Of a DNA stretch of 64,000 bases, positions 34,599 through 43,863 are shown piece by piece. The notes under the pieces were generated by a model. That model searched no databases, had not been told where the DNA came from, and saw only the letters and a list, made by a program, of their open reading frames with translations. Each line of letters opens with the position of its first letter. Within the stretch, counting starts at the first letter, position 1. The position numbers were made by a program, and so were the translations under genes. Source of the stretch: Schumannella sp. 10F1B-5-1 (GTDB lineage: Bacteria > Actinomycetota > Actinomycetes > Actinomycetales > Microbacteriaceae); contig NZ_VHQH01000039.1 of NCBI RefSeq assembly GCF_006517535.1, positions 1 through 64,000 on the forward strand, read 5' to 3'.

Positions 34599-34627
34599 AG
34601 GCTACGAACGTCGTCGGCACGGGTCAA
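34599..34627 (-). promoter_or_regulatory. SigA-type promoter of metY
   Basis: On the minus strand TTGACC (complement of 34622-34627), 17 bases, then TAGCCT (complement of 34599-34604). This is the best-formed -35/-10 pair seen in the window. Transcription would start near 34592, giving a leader of about 70 nt in which I recognise no riboswitch. Confidence 0.65.
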
Positions 34628-34705
34628 CGCGCCCCGACACGCGGCGTAACCGTGCCGACTCGGCGGGGCACATGCCAGCGCCGCGGCGTGGCGCGGCGTC
34701 GCGCG

Positions 34706-35827
34706 TCAGCGGCGCCGGGAGCCGGTCGGGTCGGTGCGCGGACGCCCCGGAGGACGGGTGTCGCGCTCGCGGAACAGCCAGTCGATCCGCGGCTCGATGA
34801 TCGGTCGGAAGACCCGTCGGATGAACGGGCTCGCGAGCAGCATCGAGATCGCGATCGACGCGAGCACCATGCTGACGAGCCAGGTCGCCGAGGCGTGCTC
34901 GTCCTTCAGGATGCCGGTCTCGCGGATCGGATACAGGATGAACGAGTGCAGCAGGTAGATGTACATCGTCGCCTGCCCGAAGCCGGTGAACCAGGTCTCG
35001 CGCCGCGGCATCCACGCGAAGAAGCACGCCGACAGCAGCACGGCGAAGAGCATGAGGCCGAAACGCAGCAGGCCCGACCACCACTCCTCCTCGCCGAGGC
35101 CCGAGAACGAGTCGTCGTAGAAGAACCAGAACCGCAGGTCGAAGTCGCGGAACGGCGCGATGTTGACGACGACCACGGCGAACCACGCGGCGAAGACCCC
35201 GGCCGCGAGAGCCCGGATGCCCCAGACCACGGTGCTGGATGCGCGGCGCCACCAGTCGACGAGCGGCCACTTGCGCAGGTACCAGCCGAGCAGGAAGAAC
35301 GGGGCGATGCCGATGGCCCGCGAGAGCGAGAACGTGGAGTCGACGTTGTCGAAGTAGCCGACGAAGACGGCGAAGGCGGTCGCCCAGAGCATCGGCCAGC
35401 GCAGCTGCACGAGATACGGCAGCACGACGCGGAAGATCGCGAGCGCCAGCAGGAACCAGAGCGTCCACAGCGGCTGCGTGGGGTTGATGCTCTCCTTGCC
35501 CTCGACGAGCCACTGCACGAGGGTCCAGATCGCCTGCATGACGACGTACGGCACGAGCAGATCGCCGATCAGCCGGCGCATCTGCCGCCCGCTCGGCGGC
35601 TCGGCCTTGGCGAAGTAGCCGCTGATGATCGCGAACGCCGGCATGTGGAACGCGTAGATGAACAGGTAGAGCATCAGCGCGTGGTCGGAGTCGGCCGTCT
35701 GGCGCTGGATCGCGTGGCCGATGACGACGAGCGTGACGGAGGCCCATCGGGCGTTGTCCCAGAGCGGGATGCGCACCTTGGGCTTCGGGGCGGCGGCGGG
35801 CGCGGATGCGTCGGCGGTGGTCGTCAT
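34706..35827 (-). CDS. Acyltransferase-3 family membrane protein (fucose-4-O-acetylase-like)
   Basis: A 373-residue protein with about ten membrane helices. A hydrophilic Ala/Pro-rich start is followed by WDNARWASVTLVVIGHAIQR, which carries the conserved Asp and catalytic-type His of acyltransferase 3. FAIISGYFAKAEPPSGRQMRRL is the family motif with a conserved Arg-containing loop. Family members acetylate sugars of surface polysaccharides or related lipids; the acceptor here is unknown. TACGCT (complement of 35836-35841) lies eight bases before the ATG. It diverges from the SDR gene at 35894. Confidence 0.8.
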   Translation of the reverse strand: MTTTADASAPAAAPKPKVRIPLWDNARWASVTLVVIGHAIQRQTADSDHALMLYLFIYAFHMPAFAIISGYFAKAEPPSGRQMRRLIGDLLVPYVVMQAIWTLVQWLVEGKESINPTQPLWTLWFLLALAIFRVVLPYLVQLRWPMLWATAFAVFVGYFDNVDSTFSLSRAIGIAPFFLLGWYLRKWPLVDWWRRASSTVVWGIRALAAGVFAAWFAVVVVNIAPFRDFDLRFWFFYDDSFSGLGEEEWWSGLLRFGLMLFAVLLSACFFAWMPRRETWFTGFGQATMYIYLLHSFILYPIRETGILKDEHASATWLVSMVLASIAISMLLASPFIRRVFRPIIEPRIDWLFRERDTRPPGRPRTDPTGSRRR

Positions 35828-35893
35828 CGAGGGTCAGCGTAGCGGCGCGGCCTCCGGGCATCCTCACCGCCCGCGTCCGACTAGCGTTGAGGC

Positions 35894-36664
35894 ATGACGA
35901 AGCGCGTGGTCGTGACGGGAGCCAGTTCGGGTATCGGGGAGGCGACCGCACGCCGCTTCGCCGCGAGCGGCTGGGAGGTCGTGGGCGTCGCCCGCCGCGC
36001 CGATCGCCTCGAGGCGCTCCGCGCCGAGATCGGGCTCATCCCGATCGTCGCCGACCTCACGTCCGACGCCGACCTCGCGCGCGCCGCCGACGAGATCGCG
36101 GCGCTCGGGCCCCTCGACGCGCTCGTGAACAACGCGGGCGGCGCCTTCGGCCTCGACCCGGTCGAGACGGGCGACGCGGCCGACTGGCGCGCGATGTTCG
36201 AGATCAACGTCATCGCGGTGAAGCAGCTGATCGGCGCCCTGCTGCCGTCGCTGCGAGCCGGCGCCGCCGAGCACGGCAACGCCGACATCCTGACCATCAC
36301 CTCGATCGCCGCGCAGGTTCCCTACGAGGGCGGCGGCGGGTACAACGCGGCCAAGTTCGCGGCGCACGCGCTCATGGGCGCCCTGCGCCTGGAGCTCTCG
36401 GGCGAGCCGCTGCGCGTGATCGAGATCGCCCCCGGCATGGTCAAGACCGACTTCTCGCTCGTGCGCTTCGCCGGCGACCAGGAGCGCGCCGACGCGGTCT
36501 ACCAGGGCGTCGAGAACCCGCTGAGCGCCGACGACATCGCCGAGGCGATCGTGCACGCGATCGAGCTGCCCGGGCACGTCAACCTCGACGTCGTCACGAT
36601 CAAGCCGGTCGCGCAGGCGGCGCCGCACAAGGTCGCGCGCGGGCCGCTGACGCCAAAGGCCTGA
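35894..36664 (+). CDS. Short-chain dehydrogenase/reductase
   Basis: A 256-residue classical SDR. The nucleotide motif is GASSGIGEATARRFA, the NNAGG motif follows (ALVNNAGGAFGLD), and the catalytic Ser-Tyr-Lys is in ITSIAAQVPYEGGGGYNAAKF. The sequence ELSGEPLRVIEIAPGMVKTDFS is typical of the YdfG/serine-3-dehydrogenase-like subgroup. TAGCGT (35882-35887) lies six bases before the ATG with no ribosome site. It converges on the acyl-CoA ligase gene. The substrate is unknown. Confidence 0.87.
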   Translation: MTKRVVVTGASSGIGEATARRFAASGWEVVGVARRADRLEALRAEIGLIPIVADLTSDADLARAADEIAALGPLDALVNNAGGAFGLDPVETGDAADWRAMFEINVIAVKQLIGALLPSLRAGAAEHGNADILTITSIAAQVPYEGGGGYNAAKFAAHALMGALRLELSGEPLRVIEIAPGMVKTDFSLVRFAGDQERADAVYQGVENPLSADDIAEAIVHAIELPGHVNLDVVTIKPVAQAAPHKVARGPLTPKA

Positions 36665-36713
36665 GCCGGGCGGCACCGGCGGGAGCCGCCCGGCCGCACC
36701 GACCGCTCGTGCC

Positions 36714-38294
36714 TCAGCGCCCGCGCAGCTCCTTGCGCAGGATCTTGCCCGCCGTCGACTTCGGCACGGCGTCGATGAAGGCGACCTGTCGCACCCGCTT
36801 GTAGGGCGCGACATGCTCGGCGGTGAAGTCCATGACGGCCTGCTCGTCGAGCGTCGAGCCCTCGATCCTGACCACGAAGGCCTTCGGCACCTCGCCGGCC
36901 TCCTCGTCGGCGGCGCCGACCACGGCCGCGTCGCTGATCTCGGGATGCGTGAGCAGCAGCGCCTCGAGCTCGGCCGGCGGCACCTGGTAGCCCTTGTACT
37001 TGATGAGCTCTTTGAGCCGGTCGACGATGTAGAACTCGCCGAGCGGTCCGACCTGCGCGATGTCGCCGGTGTGCAGGTAGCCCTCGGCGTCGACGGTCGC
37101 GGCGGTCGCCTCCGGATCGCCGAGGTAGCCGAGCATGATGTTGGGGCCGCGCATCCATAGCTCGCCTGACCGCGACCGGCCGTCGTCGCCGTCGAGCTCG
37201 GTGATCTCGTCGCCGGTCTCGACGTCGATGAGCTTGCACTGCACGTTGGCGATGGGCACGCCGATCGAGCCGATCGGGATGTCGTGCCGGTCGGGCGGGA
37301 TGACGTGCGACACCGGGCTCGACTCGCTCATGCCGTAGCCCTGCTGCACGCGGGCGCCGGTGCGCGCCTGCACGGCCTCGCCGAGCGCGGTGTCGAAGGG
37401 CGCGGCGCCGGACATGAGCCCGCGCACGCTGCTCAGGACGTACTGGTCGACGAGCGGGTGCTTGGCGAGCGCGACGCCGATCGGCGGGGCGATGAACAGG
37501 AACGTGAGCCGCTGGCTCTGGATCAGCTCGAGGAACTGGACGAAGTCGAAGCGCGGCATCGTGACGAGCGCCGCGCGCCGGCTCAGGGCGAGGTCGAGCA
37601 GCACCGTCATGCCGTAGATGTGGAAGAAGGGCAGCACGGCCAGGAGGCGGTCGTCGCGGCGGATGTCGAGCACGGGCGCGCACTGCTGCACGTTCGCCAC
37701 CAGGTTCGTGTGGCTGAGCATGACGCCCTTGGGGTTGCCGGTCGTGCCCGAGGAGTAGGGCATGACCGCGACGTGCGTCGCGGGGTCGAACGAGACCTCG
37801 GGCGCCGGCGCGCCGAGGGCGAGCAGGTCGCGCAGCGAGCGGAACCCCTCGGCCCCGTCGAGCACGACGATCGCCGCGTCCTCGAGTCCGGCCTCGTGCG
37901 CGGCTGCGCGCGCCGCCTCGAGCAGTGGCGACACGGTCAGCAGCAGTCGCGCCCCCGAGCCGCGCAGCTGCTTCACGATCTCCTCGGCGGTGAACAGCGC
38001 GTTCACGGTCGTGGCCGTCGCGCCCGAGCGCAGGATGCCGTGGAACGCCGTCGCGAAGGCGGGACTGTTCGGGCAGTGCAGAGCGACGACGTCGCCGACG
38101 CCGATGCCGTCCTGCGCCAGGGCGCCGGCCAGCGCGAGCACCTGGCCGATCAGCTGACGGTAGGTCGTCTCGGCGCCGCTCGGGCCGTCGATCAGCGCGA
38201 CCCGGTCGAGGTCGTCGTCGGCCACGTCGGCGAACAGGTAGTCGAAGACGCTGACGGCGGGGATGCGCTCGTCGGCGAAGGGACTCGGGAACAT
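36714..38294 (-). CDS. AMP-dependent acyl-CoA ligase, 4-coumarate-CoA-ligase-like
   Basis: A 526-residue ANL-superfamily adenylating enzyme. Motifs are PYSSGTTGNPKGVMLSH (P-loop), QQGYGMSESSPVSH, LWMRGPNIMLGYLGDPEAT, HTGDIAQVGPLGEFYIVDRLKE (hinge), and the catalytic Lys in KSTAGKILRKELRG. The best resemblance is to 4-coumarate/aryl-CoA ligases of plants and actinobacteria; fatty acids are also possible. I start at ATG 38294, which has AAGGAG at a good distance; ATG 38312 overlaps that ribosome site. No catabolic partner genes are next to it. Confidence 0.85.
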   Translation of the reverse strand: MFPSPFADERIPAVSVFDYLFADVADDDLDRVALIDGPSGAETTYRQLIGQVLALAGALAQDGIGVGDVVALHCPNSPAFATAFHGILRSGATATTVNALFTAEEIVKQLRGSGARLLLTVSPLLEAARAAAHEAGLEDAAIVVLDGAEGFRSLRDLLALGAPAPEVSFDPATHVAVMPYSSGTTGNPKGVMLSHTNLVANVQQCAPVLDIRRDDRLLAVLPFFHIYGMTVLLDLALSRRAALVTMPRFDFVQFLELIQSQRLTFLFIAPPIGVALAKHPLVDQYVLSSVRGLMSGAAPFDTALGEAVQARTGARVQQGYGMSESSPVSHVIPPDRHDIPIGSIGVPIANVQCKLIDVETGDEITELDGDDGRSRSGELWMRGPNIMLGYLGDPEATAATVDAEGYLHTGDIAQVGPLGEFYIVDRLKELIKYKGYQVPPAELEALLLTHPEISDAAVVGAADEEAGEVPKAFVVRIEGSTLDEQAVMDFTAEHVAPYKRVRQVAFIDAVPKSTAGKILRKELRGR

Positions 38295-38365
38295 GCGCTC
38301 TCCTTTGAACACGCGTGGGCCGATCCTCGATCAGAACCGGCGTCGCGGCAAGGGATTCGGAGCGA

Positions 38366-39847
38366 TCACACCGCGGGGCTGTGCGGTTCCGCCGGCGTCG
38401 CCACGGGCGGCTGCTCCGCGTCGGAGAAGGCCGAGCGGGGCACGAGCAGCAGCGCGCCGAACGCAGCGAGGGCGCCGATCCCGCAGACGATCCAGACGGT
38501 CAGATAGCCCGCGAGCGAGGCCACCGTGACCCCGGCGCCCGTCGCGAGCACGACGCCGAAGATGCTGGAGGCGAAGCTGCCGCCGATCGTCTTGGTCGTG
38601 TTCGTCAGGCCGGTCGCGACCCCGGTCTGCCCGCGCGGCGCCGCGGCAGCCGCCGCCGAGGGCAGGGCCGCCACGAGCGCGCCGCCGCCGAGGCCCACGA
38701 TCACCATGTTCGTCAGCACCTGCCAGAGCTGCAGGTGGAAGGGCACGAAGAGCAGGTAGCCCGCCGCGACGAGCAGCGCGGCGACGAGCAGCATCGAGCG
38801 CGGCCGCACCCGGCGCGAGAGGGCGGCGAAGACCGCGGCGCCGACGATGAGCGCCACGAGGTAGATGCCGATCACGATCGAGCGATCACCCGCATCCAGC
38901 CCGAGCCCGTAGCCGTTCGCCGGATCGGTGCCGGCGTAGGTCGAGAGCGGCACCTGCGCGCCGAGCACGCTGATGCCGAACAGGCCGGCCGTCAGCTGCA
39001 CCGGCCACATCGCGCGGCGACCGAGCGTGCGCAGGTCGATGCCGGGGTCGGGATGCCGCAGCTCGTGCCGCGCCCACGGCACCAGCACGAGCAGGCCGGC
39101 CAGCATGCACGCCCAGACCCACCAGGCGCCGGGCCCGTTGAGCCGCAGGAACGTCAGCCCGCCCGTGATGAGGATCAGGCTCAGCGCGAGCAGGGCGAAC
39201 CCGCCGCCGTCGAGCCGGCGCCCCGGCAGCGGCTCCGACTCGGGCACGCCGAACAGCACCGCGAAGAACACCAGCGAGACGACGACGGCCGGCGCGACGA
39301 GCGTCGGCGCGACCTGCTCGCCGAGCGCCGAGAACAGACGCCCGCCGCCGAGCGCGCCGGCGATCGCGCCGACCTCGAGGGCGACCACCAGCAGGCCGGC
39401 CGAGCGCCGGGTGGCCGACGCCGCCGTGCCCGTGCGCCGGCCGCGATCGAAGATCAGCGCGACCTCCAGCGGCAGCCAGACGGCCGCCACGCCCTGCAGC
39501 GACCAGGCGATGAGGAAGGTCGTGAAGTCCTGCGCGAGCACGAGCGCCCACGCGGCGAGCGCGGTGACGGCGATCGAGCCGAGCAGCAGCTTGCGGTGCC
39601 CGAACATGTCGCCCAGCTTCGCCAGCAGCGGCACCGTCGCGGCCGCGAGCAGCAGCTGGCCGGCCTCGAACCAGTTGAAGTCGGCGTCGTGGATGCCGAG
39701 ATGCCGCACGATGTCGCTGATCAACGGCACGTAGTAGCCCTGCAGGATGCCGCTCGCCAGCTCGACCAGGAACAGGAACCCGACGAGCGAGAAGGTGACC
39801 GCGCCCAGCCCGCGCGAGGGAGCGACGGGTGGCGGGGTCGTGACCAT
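38366..39847 (-). CDS. MFS transporter (14-TMS type)
   Basis: A 493-residue transporter with about fourteen helices. TM1 begins FSLVGFLFLVELASGILQGYYVPL, and the loop 2-3 motif is AKLGDMFGHRKLLLGSIAV. It resembles DHA2 drug or metabolite exporters but lacks the usual NVALP motif after TM1, so subfamily placement is uncertain. TAGCAT (complement of 39854-39859) lies six bases before the ATG, a leaderless arrangement. It may be transcribed with the ligase gene, which lies 71 bp beyond its stop. Confidence 0.8.
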   Translation of the reverse strand: MVTTPPPVAPSRGLGAVTFSLVGFLFLVELASGILQGYYVPLISDIVRHLGIHDADFNWFEAGQLLLAAATVPLLAKLGDMFGHRKLLLGSIAVTALAAWALVLAQDFTTFLIAWSLQGVAAVWLPLEVALIFDRGRRTGTAASATRRSAGLLVVALEVGAIAGALGGGRLFSALGEQVAPTLVAPAVVVSLVFFAVLFGVPESEPLPGRRLDGGGFALLALSLILITGGLTFLRLNGPGAWWVWACMLAGLLVLVPWARHELRHPDPGIDLRTLGRRAMWPVQLTAGLFGISVLGAQVPLSTYAGTDPANGYGLGLDAGDRSIVIGIYLVALIVGAAVFAALSRRVRPRSMLLVAALLVAAGYLLFVPFHLQLWQVLTNMVIVGLGGGALVAALPSAAAAAAPRGQTGVATGLTNTTKTIGGSFASSIFGVVLATGAGVTVASLAGYLTVWIVCGIGALAAFGALLLVPRSAFSDAEQPPVATPAEPHSPAV

Positions 39848-39923
39848 GAACGGATGCTAGGGCCGAGCAGACCTCAGCCGCACCCTCCGCGCCGATAGCC
39901 TGGCTCGGACGGAAGGAGCCCGG

Positions 39924-40652
39924 GTGAGCATCCATCTGGTGGGCGGAGGCTGGCGCGAGTCCGGCGACCCCGAGGTGTACGGGCGGTTCATCGCCGAGGC
40001 GTCGGCGCGCGCGGCGGGCAGCTCGCGCATGGTGCCGCGGCTCGGCGTGATCGTCGTGGCCGAGGAGGACGCCGATGATGGCGAGGTGCGCCGTTCCTAT
40101 CGCGCCGCGCTCGAGGCGGTCGGCCCGTGCGATCCGATCGTCACGGTCGTCGCCGAGGGGGAGCAGCTGCCGAGCTCGGTGCTCTCGGATATCGACGGCC
40201 TCCTGGTCGGCGGCGGTCTCACTCCGGCCTACCACCACGCCCTCGAACCGCTCTACGACGAGGTGCGGCTGCTCGTGGCCGACGGCCTGCCGTACCTCGG
40301 CTTCTCGGCCGGCGCGATGATCGCCGCCGAGCACGCGCTCATCGGCGGCTGGCGCATCGACGGCATCCCGGTCTGCCCCTCCGAGTCCGCGGAGGACCTC
40401 GAGGAGGTCACGATCGTCTCTGGGCTCGGCCTCGTCGACCTGGCGATCGACGTGCACGCCGCCCAGTGGGGCACGCTCTCGCGGCTCGTCGCGGCGACCC
40501 AGGCCGGCCTGGTTCCCGGCGGCGTCGCGATCGACGAGGGCACGGTGCTGATCGTCGGCGACGAGCTCGCCGTGGCGGGGGCGGGCAACGTCTGGCAGAT
40601 CGTCGAGACCGACGACGGCGTCGCCGTGGCGACGCTCGGGGGAGGCGAGTGA
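39924..40652 (+). CDS. Peptidase S51-like / class I glutamine-amidotransferase-like protein
   Basis: A 242-residue protein resembling dipeptidase E and cyanophycinase. The glycine-rich strand [10 protein letters not shown], the segment [13 protein letters not shown], and the nucleophile elbow [13 protein letters not shown] with Ser128 are the family features. The His partner may be in [12 protein letters not shown]. It could cleave small acidic peptides. GTG 39924 is preceded by AAGGAG. It overlaps ung by four bases, though no functional link with uracil repair is known. Confidence 0.75.
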   Translation: MSIHLVGGGWRESGDPEVYGRFIAEASARAAGSSRMVPRLGVIVVAEEDADDGEVRRSYRAALEAVGPCDPIVTVVAEGEQLPSSVLSDIDGLLVGGGLTPAYHHALEPLYDEVRLLVADGLPYLGFSAGAMIAAEHALIGGWRIDGIPVCPSESAEDLEEVTIVSGLGLVDLAIDVHAAQWGTLSRLVAATQAGLVPGGVAIDEGTVLIVGDELAVAGAGNVWQIVETDDGVAVATLGGGE

Positions 40653-41329
40653 CCGCCGCGCCGCTCGCCGAGCTCGTCGACCCGGGCTGGGCGCGCGCGC
40701 TCGCCCCGGTCGAGTCGCGGGTGCACGAGATGGGGGAGTTCCTGCGCGCCGAGACGGCGGCCGGGCGGCGCTACCTGCCGGCCGGCGACGCCGTGCTGAA
40801 GGCATTCACCCGCCCCTTCGACGCCGTGCGCGTGCTCATCGTCGGGCAGGACCCGTATCCGACGCCCGGTCATCCCATCGGCCTGTCGTTCGCGGTCGAC
40901 CGCGACGTGCGGCCGATCCCGCGCAGCCTCGGCAACATCTACCGCGAGCTGCGCGACGATCTCGGCGTGACCACGCCCGAGCACGGCGACCTCACCGCCT
41001 GGGCCGACCAGGGCGTGCTGCTGCTCAACCGCGTGCTGACGGTGCGGGCCGGCTCGGCCGCCTCGCACCGCGGCAAGGGCTGGGAGGCGGTCACCGAGCG
41101 GGCGATCCAGACGCTCGTCGCCCGACCGCAGCCGCTCGTGGCGATCCTCTGGGGCCGGGATGCGGGCACGCTGCGGCCGATGCTCGGCGACACCCCGATC
41201 ATCGCGTCCGCGCACCCCAGCCCGCTGTCGGCATCGTCGGGGTTCTTCGGGTCGAAGCCGTTCAGCCGAGCGAACGCGGCCCTCGAGGCGCAGGGCGCCG
41301 CGCCCGTGGACTGGCGCATCCCCGGCTGA
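40649..41329 (+). CDS. ung: Uracil-DNA glycosylase, family 1
   Basis: A 226-residue enzyme removing uracil from DNA to start base-excision repair. The water-activating motif is [10 protein letters not shown] (Asp68), the uracil-binding region is [15 protein letters not shown], and the DNA-intercalation loop is [13 protein letters not shown] (His189). The GTG start at 40649 overlaps the stop of the S51-like gene. Length and motifs are standard. Confidence 0.95.
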   Translation: MTAAPLAELVDPGWARALAPVESRVHEMGEFLRAETAAGRRYLPAGDAVLKAFTRPFDAVRVLIVGQDPYPTPGHPIGLSFAVDRDVRPIPRSLGNIYRELRDDLGVTTPEHGDLTAWADQGVLLLNRVLTVRAGSAASHRGKGWEAVTERAIQTLVARPQPLVAILWGRDAGTLRPMLGDTPIIASAHPSPLSASSGFFGSKPFSRANAALEAQGAAPVDWRIPG

Positions 41330-41399
41330 CCGCGTCACCCCGTCCTCATCCCCACGGGATTCCCAGGGCCGCGACCCTGAGCGATGCTTGACTCGGAGC

Positions 41400-42359
41400 A
41401 TGGTCTCTGGCGCCGTCATCGAGTTCTCGCATCTGACCAAGCGCTTCGGCGGCGTCGCGGCCGTCGACGATCTGAGCTTCCGCGTCGAGCCCGGTGTGGT
41501 GACGGGCTTCCTCGGCCCGAACGGCGCGGGCAAGACGACGACGCTGCGGTCGCTGCTCGGCCTCGTGCGTCCGACGAGCGGCAGCGCCACCTTCGACGGG
41601 CGTCCCTACGCTCAGCTCGCCGACCCGCTGCGCGTCGTCGGCACCGCGCTCGAGGCCTCGAGCTTCCACGCCGGGCGCAGCGCGCGCGACCACCTGCGCG
41701 TGGCGGCCGCGGCCGCCGGACTGCCTCTCGCCTCCGCCGACGCCGCGCTCGTCAAGGTCGGCCTCGACTCGGTGGCGCGGCGCCGCGTCGGCGGCTTCTC
41801 GCTCGGCATGCGCCAGCGCCTCGGCCTCGCCTTCGCGCTGCTCGGCGACCCGGGCGTGCTCGTGCTCGACGAGCCCATCAACGGCCTCGACCCCGAGGGC
41901 ATCCGCTGGATCCGCGAGCTGCTGCGCGCTTACGCCGCCGAGGGCCGCACGGTGCTCGTGTCGTCGCACCTGCTGAGCGAGGTGCAGCAGACGGTCGACC
42001 GCGCGGTCGTCATCGCGCGCGGCCGCATCGTCTACCAGGGCGACCTCGCCGCCATGTCGGCCGGGGGCGGTGCGCGGGTGCGCGTGGATGCGGCGGACCG
42101 CCCGGCGCTCGGCGCGGCACTCGCCGGCGCCGTCGTCGCAGCCGGGGCCGACGGCTTCGTCGTCACCGGGCTCGAGCCGGGCGAGATCGGCCTGCGCGCT
42201 CACCGCGCCGGCGTGCCGCTCACCCTGCTCGCCCCCGAACGCGACGGTCTCGAAGATGTCTTCCTTCACCTGGTCGGCGCCGATCCGGCGGCGGCGCATG
42301 CGGCCGGGGGCGATGCGGTCGGACCCTCCGCTCACGGCCCGGGGGAGGTGCGCCGATGA
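41400..42359 (+). CDS. ABC transporter ATP-binding protein (ABC-2 export type)
   Basis: A 319-residue ATPase. Walker A is GPNGAGKTT (39-47), the signature is GFSLGMRQRLGLAFALLGD, Walker B is VLVLDEPINGLDPEG, and the H-loop is VLVSSHLLSEV. The C-terminal 100 residues form the extra domain typical of exporters for antibiotics or lantibiotics (DrrA/BcrA type). It is coupled by an ATGA overlap to its permease. No regulator or substrate gene is adjacent. Confidence 0.9.
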   Translation: MVSGAVIEFSHLTKRFGGVAAVDDLSFRVEPGVVTGFLGPNGAGKTTTLRSLLGLVRPTSGSATFDGRPYAQLADPLRVVGTALEASSFHAGRSARDHLRVAAAAAGLPLASADAALVKVGLDSVARRRVGGFSLGMRQRLGLAFALLGDPGVLVLDEPINGLDPEGIRWIRELLRAYAAEGRTVLVSSHLLSEVQQTVDRAVVIARGRIVYQGDLAAMSAGGGARVRVDAADRPALGAALAGAVVAAGADGFVVTGLEPGEIGLRAHRAGVPLTLLAPERDGLEDVFLHLVGADPAAAHAAGGDAVGPSAHGPGEVRR

Positions 42360-43165
42360 GCGCGCTCCGCTCCTTCCGCTCCGAGCTGATCAAGCTGCGC
42401 ACCGTGCGCTCGACCTGGCTGCTCGCCCTCGTGATGCTGCTCTATGTCGGCGTCAGTGCCGGCGGCTTCGCCGCGATCGCGGGCGCCGCGAGCGACCAGC
42501 AGAACAGCCCCTTCGCGGCCGGCGGCATCGACGTCGCCCCGCTCGTGTACAGCCTGGCGACCTCGGTCGGCTACGTCTTCCTGGTTCTCGTCGGAGCGCT
42601 GGCCGTCACGACCGAGTTCCGGTTCCAGACCCTCACCCCGACGCTGCTCGCGACACCGCGCCGCGCCTCGGTGCTCGTCGGCAAACTCGCGGCGGGAGTC
42701 GTCGTCGGCATCGTCTTCGCGCTGGTCGGCCTCGTCGCGACCGTCGGAATCGGGGGCGGACTGCTCGCGGTGTTCGGCATCGACACCGAACTCGGCGACG
42801 GCGACACCTGGGCGCTGCTCGGCCGCATCGTGCTCGCGATGGTGCTCTGGAGCCTGATCGGCGTCGGACTCGGCACCCTGCTGCCGAATCAGGTGGTCGT
42901 GATCGTGGTCGTGCTCGCCTTCACGCAGTTCATCGAGCCGATCCTGCGTGTCGCGTCGGCCTTCGCCGACTGGACGGCCGAGATCGGCCGCTTCCTGCCC
43001 GGCGCCGCCGGCGACGCGCTGGTCGGGTCGAGTCTCTTCACCTCGATCAGCGGGGGAGCCGCGGATCCGCTCGAGCAGTGGCAAGGTGGTCTCGTGCTCC
43101 TCGGCATCGCCGCGGTGCTCACGATCGCGGGGTCGCTCACCACCTGGCGCCGCGACGTCACCTGA
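42356..43165 (+). CDS. ABC-2 type permease
   Basis: A 269-residue membrane protein with six helices, beginning SALRSFRSELIKLRTVRSTW, the amphipathic start typical of ABC-2 permeases working with a single ATPase. A large extracytoplasmic loop follows TM1 (about 40-60), and a further hydrophilic segment lies after TM5. It partners the ATPase encoded just upstream. The exported substrate is unknown. Confidence 0.87.
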   Translation: MSALRSFRSELIKLRTVRSTWLLALVMLLYVGVSAGGFAAIAGAASDQQNSPFAAGGIDVAPLVYSLATSVGYVFLVLVGALAVTTEFRFQTLTPTLLATPRRASVLVGKLAAGVVVGIVFALVGLVATVGIGGGLLAVFGIDTELGDGDTWALLGRIVLAMVLWSLIGVGLGTLLPNQVVVIVVVLAFTQFIEPILRVASAFADWTAEIGRFLPGAAGDALVGSSLFTSISGGAADPLEQWQGGLVLLGIAAVLTIAGSLTTWRRDVT

Positions 43166-43219
43166 TCACGCCGGCCGCGCGGACATCCCGGCGCTCGGCC
43201 GACCGGCGAGGGGATGCGG

Positions 43220-43798
43220 ATGCTCGAAGAGGAATACAACCCGCGCCGTCAGCTGCCCCGGCACCTGCGCCCGGCCGCTCCGGCCGAGCCGGAGTTCTCC
43301 TACGAGCTGCGCGCCGCCGAGGCGAGCGACGTTCCCGACATGCTCGAGATCTACAACCACTACGTCGCCAACACGACGGTCACCTTCGACGAGGACCCGC
43401 AGACCCTGAAGGAGATGCGGGCGAAACTGGCCGCGGTGCGCAAGCTGGGCTACCCGTGGATCGTCGCCGTGACCCCGTCGAAGCAGCTCATCGGCTACGC
43501 CTACGTCTTCCCGTGGAAGCCGAAGGCGGCCTACCGCTTCACGGTCGAGAACTCGATCTACCTGCGGCCCGCATCCACGGGCAAGGGCCTCGGCAAGGTG
43601 CTGCTGGCCGAGCTCATCACCCAGTCGAAGGCGGCCGGGATCAAGGAGATCATCGCGGTCATCGCCGACCGTGGCGCCGACGCCTCGATCGCGATGCACG
43701 AGCGCTTCGGCTTCAAGCAGATCGGCCACATGGGCAAGGTCGGCTTCAAGTTCGGGCGCTGGCTCGGCACGGTGCTGCTGCAGAAGTCGCTCAAGTAG
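43220..43798 (+). CDS. GNAT-family N-acetyltransferase (phosphinothricin-acetyltransferase-like)
   Basis: A 192-residue acetyl-CoA-dependent acetyltransferase. Residues 28-185 match the PAT group: RAAEASDVPDMLEIYNHYV, then the acetyl-CoA loop RPASTGKGLGKVLL and IAMHERFGFKQIGHMGKVG. The N-terminal 27 residues are an extra basic segment. ATG 43220 is preceded by GAGGGG; ATG 43214 overlaps it. Substrates of this group include phosphinothricin, methionine sulfone/sulfoximine and polyamine-like amines; none can be singled out. Confidence 0.85.
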   Translation: MLEEEYNPRRQLPRHLRPAAPAEPEFSYELRAAEASDVPDMLEIYNHYVANTTVTFDEDPQTLKEMRAKLAAVRKLGYPWIVAVTPSKQLIGYAYVFPWKPKAAYRFTVENSIYLRPASTGKGLGKVLLAELITQSKAAGIKEIIAVIADRGADASIAMHERFGFKQIGHMGKVGFKFGRWLGTVLLQKSLK

Positions 43799-43810
43799 CC
43801 GGATCTCACG

Positions 43811-43851
43811 ACGAGAGGCCCGCATCCGAGGAATGGATGCGGGCCTCTCGT
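43811..43851. terminator. Strong bidirectional terminator
   Basis: A perfect 17-bp stem, ACGAGAGGCCCGCATCC (43811-43827) against 43835-43851, with loop GAGGAAT. It lies between the convergent acetyltransferase and ABC permease genes. The arms also contain GCATCC and GGATGC. Confidence 0.85.
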
Positions 43852-43863
43852 GTGCGGCTCTGC